10,460 nucleotides of DNA, taken from assembly GCA_030637065.1 (NCBI GenBank), contig DAOVVQ010000131.1, positions 1 through 10,460 of the forward strand. The letters are read 5' to 3'. Shown here one piece after another: positions 1 to 5,226 of this stretch (its first letter is position 1; every line of letters starts with the position of its first letter). The stretch comes from Planctomycetota bacterium. Its GTDB lineage: Bacteria > Planctomycetota > Phycisphaerae > Sedimentisphaerales > Anaerohalosphaeraceae. The notes beneath the pieces were generated by a model. It was given only the letters and a program-made list of their open reading frames with translations. It searched no databases and was not told the origin of the DNA. Position numbers and translations under genes: made by a program.

Positions 1-258
1 GGCGGCCCGATGTATACCGAAGATCCGATCCGTAGTGAGCCGCCGCAGTCTAACGGTGAGTGGGTCGGGCCCAAGGGGGAGATGCGGCACTTCTGTCTGG
101 ACCGCCATCGTCAGGCGATCAATGCCGTATTCCTCGACTTGTCGGTTAAGCGGATCGGTCTGAAGCAATTGTGGAAGCTCAAGTGGCATAAGGAATTTGA
201 TACCAGCGGATGGCCGGGTCAGTGGCCCGAATGGATGAAAAACTTCAAGGAATATTGA
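1..258 (+). CDS. C-terminal end of a prepilin-like (type II secretion pseudopilin family) protein, partial
   Basis: The reading frame is open from the first base and ends at TGA 256-258, so the true start lies outside the window; the ATG at position 10 is very probably internal. The visible 85 residues contain a His-x9-Asp element (RHRQAINAVFLDLS), followed by WKLKWHKEFDTSG and the ending WPEWMKNFKEY. This tail resembles the C-terminus of the many prepilin-type cleavage/methylation-domain proteins encoded by Phycisphaerae, which carry an N-terminal class III signal and one membrane helix that here would lie upstream. Such proteins are exported and presumed to be assembled or displayed by a pilus or type II-like machine; their individual roles are mostly unknown. 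The family call is recognition from memory, with no N-terminus to confirm it. The next gene converges on it, 46 bp away. Confidence 0.7.
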   Translation, partial: GGPMYTEDPIRSEPPQSNGEWVGPKGEMRHFCLDRHRQAINAVFLDLSVKRIGLKQLWKLKWHKEFDTSGWPGQWPEWMKNFKEY

Positions 259-286
259 CCTTTACCTGCCCGGCATGACAAATATC

Positions 287-304
287 CCGCTAAGCATAAA
301 GCGG
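287..304. other. Small hairpin between convergent gene ends
   Basis: CCGCT at 287-291 and AGCGG at 300-304 form a 5-bp inverted repeat with an 8-nt loop, in the 46-bp gap between the prepilin-like gene and the response regulator. Its position suits a shared transcription end, but neither strand has a T-run after it, so it is a weak terminator candidate at best. Confidence 0.25.
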
Positions 305-721
305 TCAGACAGCGAGACAGGCGTTATTAACCGCCTCCATGAGAGACTCGTCTCTGTGGAAAGGCTTGACTATATACGCGACACAGCCAAGTTCCATGCA
401 CCGCTTGACAGATTGAGGGGCATCCGAGGTTGATACAATTATGACAGGGGTGCCCTTAAAGCCATTGCCGGACGCCCTGATCCAGTCCAGAAGCTCAAGG
501 CCGCTGACCTTAGGCATGCGGATGTCGAGAAGGAGGATGTACCTGCGATCATCGAGCCGCTGATGCTGATCATTTCGGTCGCAGAAAAAATCCAGGGCCT
601 GCTGACCGTCCGTAAACCAGATGATCTCGTTGTCGATACCGGCTTTGCGAAGGTAATTCCGGGCGAGAACGAAATGACCTCTGTTATCCTCTGCTATAAG
701 AATTACTATATCCTGATCCAT
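305..721 (-). CDS. Single-domain response regulator (CheY/Rcp1-like receiver)
   Basis: A stand-alone receiver of 138 residues with no output domain. Visible landmarks are the acidic pair E11-D12 in LIAEDN, the phosphoacceptor D66 in LLLDIRMPKVSG, the Ser at about 97 in the switch position of VIIVSTSD, and K119 in YIVKPF. The long loop before the phospho-Asp is typical of the Rcp1-like group that pairs with membrane or phytochrome-type kinases. I chose the ATG at 719-721, which has an AGG six bases upstream; a TTG at 736 would add five residues but lacks a clear ribosome site. The gene starts 24 nt after the kinase stop, so it is the last gene of the signalling cassette and the likely phosphate acceptor of that kinase. 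Without a DNA-binding domain it probably acts by protein contact or in a phosphorelay; the target is not visible here. Confidence 0.9.
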   Translation of the reverse strand: MDQDIVILIAEDNRGHFVLARNYLRKAGIDNEIIWFTDGQQALDFFCDRNDQHQRLDDRRYILLLDIRMPKVSGLELLDWIRASGNGFKGTPVIIVSTSDAPQSVKRCMELGCVAYIVKPFHRDESLMEAVNNACLAV

Positions 722-745
722 ATTATACCTGCGCAAAATATTTCT

Positions 746-1495
746 TTATGCTTTTGCCGTCGGCAGTGACACAAAGAATTTGCTTCCTTTTCCTTGTTCA
801 GATTCTACCCGGATAGTACCATTGTTGCGGTGGAGTATGCGTGTAACGATAGTGAGGCCAATGCCCTCACCGCCAGCAGAATCATCGGGGTTTAGCCTGT
901 GGAACATTTCAAATATCTTTGACTGATAAGCCGGGTTTATGCCGATACCATTGTCTTCAATGCAGTAAATGCTTTGTGAGTTCTCAACTCTTCCGGTGAT
1001 ATGTATCTTTCCTTTTCTTTTCGGGTCAAGATATTTAATCGCATTACCAACAAGATTTGAGCAAAGCTGCTTGATTTGGCTTGCGTCACCAAGGCAACCG
1101 GGAAGATCGTCGATTATTATCTCTGCGCCGGTATCTTTGAACTGAAACTCCATGGACTGACGAATATCATCCATCATCTTGTTCATGTCAAGCGGCTTGA
1201 TCTTTACTCGTGCGCCACCTACGCGTGAGACCTGCAGCAGGCCATCAATAAGGTTTGACATTTTAGCGGTACCTGCCTTGACGAACCTTATGGATTCCGG
1301 GACGTTCTCATCCAACAGCTCCAGCAGCTTTCGCTTCAGATCGTCGTCGATAGATTCATTATCGAGCATCTCTCTTAGCTGCCGGTACGCCTTAGCCAAC
1401 TCTCCGCTGAAACCGTCAATATTTACAAGCGGGCTCCTTAAGTCATGCGAAGCGACATAAACAATGCTCTGAAGCTCCTTATTCTTGACTACCAA
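746..1495 (-). CDS. Histidine kinase catalytic part (HisKA plus HATPase_c), cut off from its sensor by stop codons
   Basis: This encodes the cytoplasmic kinase core. From the TTG at 1493-1495, the H-box is at 14-22 (VASHDLRSP, His17), the N-box Asn147/Asn151 lies in LCSNLVGNAIKY, the G1 box is DNGIGI at 181-186, the F-box is IFEMFHRL and the G2 box is GGEGIGL at 208-214, so every catalytic motif is present. The frame stays open upstream to 1594 and reads LWRILENLAFIPLNREI followed by VERKRAEEEREKLLK, the usual junction of a second membrane helix with the linker coiled coil. It is therefore the rear half of a longer kinase whose front half is at 1619-2050 in the same frame. A TAG at 1595-1597 and a TGA at 1619-1621 separate them. 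No convincing start with a ribosome site lies after the stops; TTG 1495 is only the first permissible codon. The core could be expressed by readthrough or reinitiation, or be a remnant. The presumed partner is the response regulator just downstream. Confidence 0.8.
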   Translation of the reverse strand: MVVKNKELQSIVYVASHDLRSPLVNIDGFSGELAKAYRQLREMLDNESIDDDLKRKLLELLDENVPESIRFVKAGTAKMSNLIDGLLQVSRVGGARVKIKPLDMNKMMDDIRQSMEFQFKDTGAEIIIDDLPGCLGDASQIKQLCSNLVGNAIKYLDPKRKGKIHITGRVENSQSIYCIEDNGIGINPAYQSKIFEMFHRLNPDDSAGGEGIGLTIVTRILHRNNGTIRVESEQGKGSKFFVSLPTAKA

Positions 1496-1618
1496 AGTTT
1501 TCAGCAGCTTTTCGCGTTCCTCCTCGGCTCGCTTGCGTTCAACAATTTCACGATTCAGCGGAATAAATGCCAGGTTCTCCAGTATCCTCCAAAGCTAATA
1601 GATAAAAACTACTGCTAT

Positions 1619-2050
1619 TCAACAGCTCATAGATGGAAAAATAAAAGCAATAACAGTAGCCTTTTTGTCATGTGCCGACAAGTCATATTCAATTGAAAAG
1701 GTGACAATTCGCCCACTGGGCAAGGGTATAGTCTGGGTAAGATGTAAAGTATTTGAAGTCTGAATTTCGCGGGCAAATTTAACTATTTCAATATCACCAT
1801 CGAGTATGACATTAAAGAAAGCTATATTCGGTTCCAATTCTCCCCATAAAAACACCTGCTCTTCAACACGTTCATAATCATTGTTGGCCAATGCCCCTTG
1901 AGTAATGGTCGCTAATATTCCAAGATCACGTTTGACCTTGACCTCTATGGCTTGATGCAGAGACGAGTGAGTCAGATAATTGAGGACATAGCCAATCATC
2001 ATAAAGGATATGAAAATAAAAATGGCAAAAGCATAGAATACACGTTTCAT
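1619..2050 (-). CDS. Membrane sensor half of the interrupted histidine kinase
   Basis: A 143-residue product. Residues 4-26 are a strongly hydrophobic first membrane helix; about 27-128 look like a periplasmic sensing region (a mixed alpha/beta stretch with VFLWGELEPNIAFFNVI and LPSGRIVTFSIEYDL); residues 131-143 begin a second helix that stops at TGA 1619-1621. Read through in frame, IAVVFIY, a TAG and LWRIL complete that helix and lead directly into the kinase linker, so this is the front half of a conventional kinase with two membrane segments. The start ATG at 2048-2050 overlaps the TGA of the binding-protein gene (ATGA, four bases), which implies translational coupling and supports this start. 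The family of the periplasmic region is not recognisable to me. If made alone it would be a membrane-anchored, kinase-less receptor for the lipoprotein. Confidence 0.7.
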   Translation of the reverse strand: MKRVFYAFAIFIFISFMMIGYVLNYLTHSSLHQAIEVKVKRDLGILATITQGALANNDYERVEEQVFLWGELEPNIAFFNVILDGDIEIVKFAREIQTSNTLHLTQTIPLPSGRIVTFSIEYDLSAHDKKATVIAFIFPSMSC

Positions 2051-3027
2051 TTTACCTGTTTCCCTTCTTCAGTCAGGCGTCTTTCATCTTCGCTGACAAC
2101 TGCCATCATAGTCCTTACCTTGTCATAGTCCTTGTCTGTGACAGCCGTCAATCCGGTCATCGTAGACTTAATTGGCTTTAGGAGCATCTCTATTTCTTCC
2201 TTGCTTTTGATATTCATCATCACTTGTTTTATCTGAGCATATGTTTCGTCATCCAGTCTGTCAGTAGCAACAAAAGAATGCGCCGTCACTTTAGGTGAAA
2301 TAGCTATGACCTTCAAATTGCGATCCTTGTATTTCTGATACGCCTTTTCTCTGACGCCACCGGCGTAAACATCGCCAGCCAATATGTTCAGGCAGACGTT
2401 ATTGTGGCTACCCACGATTCGCAATTGCGCATCGGGAAACGGTACGCCGGCTTCAATGAACATGTAGCGAGGAACGACATAACTCATCGTCGATTTCCTG
2501 CTGCTTGATGCGAAACTCTTACCTTGAAGATCTGCCAGGCTGGTTGCCGGAGAGTCTTTCCTGGCAATGATATATCCTTGGAAATCAGGTGAGCCGTTCA
2601 CCTCGAAACAGCATAAGAGTCTTTTTCCCCCGAATTGCTCAGATATCGCCACATAGGAAACCGGCCCTATAAGCGCAATATCCACTTCATTAGCGCCAAC
2701 ACGTGCGATATGAGTTTCATAGCTTTGAGAGATGACCAGACTAAACCTCTTGCCCGTATGCTCACGCAGGTACTCAAGCAATGGAGTGAAATTCCTCACC
2801 AGCTCAACTGGCGAAGCATAGGGATGAACCGCTATAATGATTGCCGGCTCGGCGGTTGTTTCGGACTCTCCTGAAGTGCTCTCGTGGGTTTCTTCTTCAG
2901 AAACCGGCTCATTGCGACCACAACCAATAAAAAACATTGAAATTGAAACAGCAGAGAGAGTAACGACCAAGAGCGACAAGCTCCATGACAAGGACAAACG
3001 ACGCTTACGAAAACATGTTTCAGTCAT
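2047..3027 (-). CDS. PhnD-type periplasmic substrate-binding lipoprotein of a sensory cassette
   Basis: A 326-residue exported protein. The N-terminus has basic residues (FRKRR), a hydrophobic segment and a lipobox ending FIGC with Cys36, so it is probably lipidated; an acidic Ser/Thr/Glu-rich linker (37-60) follows. The mature part, about 62-310, reads as the PhnD/SsuA-like periplasmic binding fold: AIIIAVHPYASP opens it, LLEYLREHTGK follows, VDIALIGPVSYV is the family's typical strand, then SLADLQGKSFA and the hinge segment with AGGVREKAYQKY. The fold binds phosphonate, phosphite or other small ligands, and its specificity cannot be read from sequence. No permease or ATPase is adjacent; a membrane sensor starts within its stop codon, so the likely job is ligand presentation to the kinase. 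The ATG at 3025-3027 has AGGAG eight bases upstream. Confidence 0.85.
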   Translation of the reverse strand: MTETCFRKRRLSLSWSLSLLVVTLSAVSISMFFIGCGRNEPVSEEETHESTSGESETTAEPAIIIAVHPYASPVELVRNFTPLLEYLREHTGKRFSLVISQSYETHIARVGANEVDIALIGPVSYVAISEQFGGKRLLCCFEVNGSPDFQGYIIARKDSPATSLADLQGKSFASSSRKSTMSYVVPRYMFIEAGVPFPDAQLRIVGSHNNVCLNILAGDVYAGGVREKAYQKYKDRNLKVIAISPKVTAHSFVATDRLDDETYAQIKQVMMNIKSKEEIEMLLKPIKSTMTGLTAVTDKDYDKVRTMMAVVSEDERRLTEEGKQVK

Positions 3028-3139
3028 ATCAGAAACTCCTTTCCGTCATTTAACCAGTCATACTCCAAAAAGTCTACATAATGTATCATCCAAAAAGGTT
3101 TTTTTGACAGTTTATCGTTCAGCTATATACAACTGGGTT

Positions 3140-3154
3140 CCCTGAAAAACAGGG
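3140..3154 (-). repeat. Leader hairpin CCCTG-N5-CAGGG
   Basis: A perfect 5-bp inverted repeat around a 5-nt A/T loop, about 115 nt upstream of the binding-protein start, inside the presumed transcribed leader. It may be an RNA hairpin or an operator half-site pair; the sequence does not decide between them. Confidence 0.4.
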
Positions 3155-3170
3155 TGTTCCACTGCCAAGT

Positions 3171-3191
3171 TTGTTTTTGTTCCAAAAACAA
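3171..3191 (-). repeat. Perfect 9-bp inverted repeat in the leader
   Basis: TTGTTTTTG (3171-3179), a 3-nt loop, and CAAAAACAA (3183-3191) are exact reverse complements. The repeat begins about 40 nt after the predicted transcription start of the signalling cassette. It could fold as an RNA hairpin, though it is rich in A-U pairs, or serve as a DNA site for a dimeric regulator. Confidence 0.5.
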
Positions 3192-3235
3192 CGACCATAG
3201 CAAGGATGTCATAGTTTTCCAGAGGTCTCAACTCT

Positions 3236-3263
3236 ATTGTACATCTCCTTTGCCCAAGGTCAA
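3236..3263 (-). promoter_or_regulatory. Sigma70-type promoter for the binding protein-kinase-regulator cassette
   Basis: On the minus strand TTGACC (3258-3263), a 16-nt spacer and TACAAT (3236-3241) each differ from consensus by one base. It points at the substrate-binding-protein gene and predicts a start of transcription near 3229, giving a leader of about 200 nt. It is the best promoter match in the gap. Confidence 0.6.
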
Positions 3264-3418
3264 CAATAAAAAAACTCAATCATCTTGTTTTACAGTCAGG
3301 CATACTCAAAACTACAATTTACGACTATCCGCCTCTTGTTGCCATCACGACCAGTCCCCAATCGGCAATTATACCACCGCATGGCGAAGGGCGCTTGCGT
3401 GATTATCGAGGGGGTCTT

Positions 3419-4051
3419 TTACGCTTTCCCAGCGGCGATGGTGTATATCTCGCGGCCATCGGTTATATATTTGCGTTCGAAGTTTGTTCCAGCGATCTCT
3501 CCTTTGTCGGCTCCCGCGGTTCTGATAAACTCCGCTGGCTCGAGCTGGCTGGCGGCGATCTCCCTGGCGATGACCTCGCTTATCTGCTCGAAGTAGCCGG
3601 CGTGGTCGGTGGCAATATTTATGATCCCGCCTGACTTGAGGCATCGGATGAACTGCTCGATATTGACCGCCTGGATAAGGCGCCTCTTGTGGTGGCGTTT
3701 CTTCGGCCAGGGGTCGGGAAAGTAGATATGCAGGCAACTGACCGCCCCATCGCCGACATGTTCGGCGAAGAATTGGCTTGCATTGGCCCGGATTATTCGG
3801 ACGTTGGTCAATTGCCACCTCCCGATTCGATCCACAGCCAGGCGAAAATATTTGTTGGCCCACTCGATGCCGAGAAAATTGACTTGAGGCTGATCCTGGG
3901 CCTGTGCCAAGAGAAAAGTGCCCTTACCGGAGCCGATTTCGATGTGAAGGGGGGCGGAACGTCCGAAAATATCGTCGAAATCAAGCTGCCCGCTGAGGTT
4001 TTCCGGTTTCAGTGAGATATTGTCGTAGTCTTTTAAGGGTTTATTTGCCAT
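3419..4051 (-). CDS. trmB: tRNA (guanine-N7-)-methyltransferase, m7G46
   Basis: A SAM-dependent enzyme that methylates N7 of guanosine 46 in the tRNA variable loop, acting in the cytoplasm as a stand-alone protein. The SAM-binding motif EIGSGKG is at 38-44, GIE at 61-63 closes the second strand, the family signature IYFPDPWPKKRHHKRR spans 109-124, ATDH follows at 147-150, and the C-terminal TNFERK element (189-194) supplies the tRNA/guanine pocket typical of TrmB. At 210 residues it is of ordinary bacterial length and looks intact. The ATG at 4049-4051 has AGGTG seven bases upstream. The gene is divergent from the isochorismatase-like gene, and a candidate promoter and a leader hairpin lie in the gap between them. 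The 391-bp AT-rich gap downstream argues against co-transcription with the signalling cassette. Confidence 0.95.
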   Translation of the reverse strand: MANKPLKDYDNISLKPENLSGQLDFDDIFGRSAPLHIEIGSGKGTFLLAQAQDQPQVNFLGIEWANKYFRLAVDRIGRWQLTNVRIIRANASQFFAEHVGDGAVSCLHIYFPDPWPKKRHHKRRLIQAVNIEQFIRCLKSGGIINIATDHAGYFEQISEVIAREIAASQLEPAEFIRTAGADKGEIAGTNFERKYITDGREIYTIAAGKA

Positions 4052-4123
4052 TTCAATTCACCTGCCAGCCGCATCTTTAATAGTCTTTTCTGACGATCCA
4101 ACCCGTACCGATCGTACAGGTTA

Positions 4124-4141
4124 CCGACCTGTCCCGGTCGG
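4124..4141 (-). promoter_or_regulatory. Hairpin in the presumed trmB 5' leader
   Basis: CCGACC (4124-4129) and GGTCGG (4136-4141) form a perfect, GC-rich 6-bp stem with a 6-nt loop. Smaller overlapping inverted repeats lie beside it: CAGGT/ACCTG within 4117-4130 and GTAC/GTAC at 4105-4117. If the promoter at 4156-4183 is right, all of these lie in the trmB leader, 54-90 nt before the start codon. No T-run follows on the minus strand, so it is not a simple terminator. Confidence 0.4.
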
Positions 4142-4155
4142 GTCCAGGCAGGCTA

Positions 4156-4183
4156 TTTTTACCCAGAAGCAAGCTAAAGTCAA
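4156..4183 (-). promoter_or_regulatory. Candidate trmB promoter
   Basis: On the minus strand TTGACT (4178-4183), a 16-nt spacer and TAAAAA (4156-4161). The -35 box is one base from consensus; the -10 box matches at only four of six. It directs transcription towards trmB with a leader of about 100 nt. Confidence 0.4.
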
Positions 4184-4286
4184 GGCCCCTTGATTCCGAT
4201 AGGACTCAAGAGAACCGTCCTGCCCTTTAGGCGTATGAACTAAGGAATGGCAGGAATAACCTTAAAAGCCGATAGAAAGGCGGACA

Positions 4287-4982
4287 ATGATAAGGCCCAT
4301 CATAACACTGAGACGCAAGCGTATCATTGTCGATATTGACACTCAGAATGATTTCTTCTTAGCGAAGGGCCATGCCTGCATCAGGAATCATCGCCGCGTT
4401 CTGGCGAATATCAGAAGGGTCATCGCGTGGGCAAGGTTGAAGAATATCCGCATGATCTCGACCGCACAGGTCTATGACGGGACGGATCCCGTTTATGATT
4501 ACTGTATCGCAGGCACAAACGGGCAGAAAAAAATTCGCTACACGATGCGGAACAGATATGTCGCTTATCCTGCTGACGGATGCACCGATCTGCCGCGGGA
4601 TATATTACAGCATAACGACCAGATCATACTGCACAAACGCTGCATCGACCCGTTCGAGGAGCCCCGGGCCGACCGGATGCTCAGCGAGCTGCGTGTAAAT
4701 GAGTTCATATTGATCGGAGCAACGGTCGAAGGGGCACTTAAGGCGACGGCATTGGGGCTTTTAGCTCGCAAAAAGGCTGTTACCGTACTCGTCGATGCCA
4801 CCGGGGCCCGTGACCGGCAGGCTGCGGAGATCGCCCTGCGACAGGTCGAGGCCAAGGGCGCAAAGCTGGCTGACACAAAGGCGCTTTTGGGTCCTTCATG
4901 CCTGAAGCTCATCGGGATCTGCGATTGCGACCGCTGTCAGGGCCGCATGGTCAAGGCCTCGCTCGGCACCAACAACAGCTAA
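4287..4982 (+). CDS. Isochorismatase-fold (cysteine hydrolase superfamily) protein lacking the catalytic cysteine
   Basis: A cytoplasmic protein of 231 residues with the isochorismatase/nicotinamidase fold. IIVDIDTQNDFF at 13-24 carries the catalytic-type Asp18, and ILHKRCIDPFEEP at 114-126 supplies Lys117. The core segment IGATVEGALKATALGLLARK (143-162) aligns with the strand and helix that normally hold the nucleophile in the pattern AT(D/E)xCVxAT; here Ala150 stands in place of Cys. DATGAR at 170-175 matches the conserved strand after it. Beyond the usual domain, the tail has CDCDRCQGR, a CxCxxC cluster at Cys212/214/217 that could bind metal. The protein may be a non-hydrolytic member or use another residue, and the substrate is unknown. 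The ATG has AAAGG six bases before it. The gene stands alone, divergent from trmB and upstream of ppdK, which has its own promoter. Confidence 0.75.
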   Translation: MIRPIITLRRKRIIVDIDTQNDFFLAKGHACIRNHRRVLANIRRVIAWARLKNIRMISTAQVYDGTDPVYDYCIAGTNGQKKIRYTMRNRYVAYPADGCTDLPRDILQHNDQIILHKRCIDPFEEPRADRMLSELRVNEFILIGATVEGALKATALGLLARKKAVTVLVDATGARDRQAAEIALRQVEAKGAKLADTKALLGPSCLKLIGICDCDRCQGRMVKASLGTNNS

Positions 4983-5124
4983 GCGGATTTCGGCTGAGAC
5001 TAATCCGGACCGGCAAACTGTCATTATACCAATCCACATCAAGGGTGGTTCCGGCGTTTAGATGGCCAAACCCTGCCAAATTGCCCTGACTCCAGCTTTT
5101 TGTCCACTTTTGACGGTTTAATTG

Positions 5125-5153
5125 TTGACAGGACCGAATCTCTGTCATATAGT
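5125..5153 (+). promoter_or_regulatory. Near-consensus sigma70 promoter of ppdK
   Basis: TTGACA (5125-5130), a 17-nt spacer and TATAGT (5148-5153): the -35 box and spacing are perfect and the -10 box is one base off. Transcription should start near 5160, leaving a 5' leader of about 65 nt that ends in AGGAG (5213-5217), nine bases before the ATG. This implies strong expression independent of the upstream gene. Confidence 0.75.
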
Positions 5154-5226
5154 TGCGCGCCGTTGGAATTTCCATAATGTTATTGAGTACATTTAACGTT
5201 TACAGGTTAATTAGGAGACAGGAATA

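Larger units (their letters stand above)
3028..3418. other. 391-bp AT-rich intergenic stretch: probable promoter and leader of the sensory cassette
   Basis: This gap separates the trmB stop from the binding-protein start, both on the minus strand. The open frames I can read in it are short and without recognisable protein character, so I see no gene. It holds a minus-strand promoter candidate at 3236-3263 and, between that and the start codon, a leader of roughly 200 nt with three inverted repeats: 3171-3191, 3140-3154 and CAAAAA/TTTTTG within about 3091-3106. A second possible minus-strand -10 box with the extended TG element (TGGTATAAT, -10 at 3368-3373) lies close to the trmB stop. No tRNA or known riboswitch pattern was recognised. 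Confidence 0.5.

Noticed and set aside
1619..1621. TGA in the kinase as a selenocysteine codon
   Set aside because: I see no convincing hairpin just downstream of the kind a bacterial SECIS needs. A TAG follows eight codons later in the same frame, and the residue lies in a membrane helix.
1590..1660. A frameshift joining sensor and kinase
   Set aside because: Both halves are in the same frame. One alternative frame has a stop early in the junction and the other reads as a polar, Ser-rich peptide, while the original frame gives hydrophobic residues between the stops.
3154..3402. Plus-strand open frames in the AT-rich gap
   Set aside because: The translations are short and low in protein character, and the region is better explained as promoter and leader for the minus-strand cassette.
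3369..3863. 164-codon open frame on the minus strand
   Set aside because: It overlaps trmB in another frame and shows no family motifs; TrmB motifs are unmistakable in the real frame.
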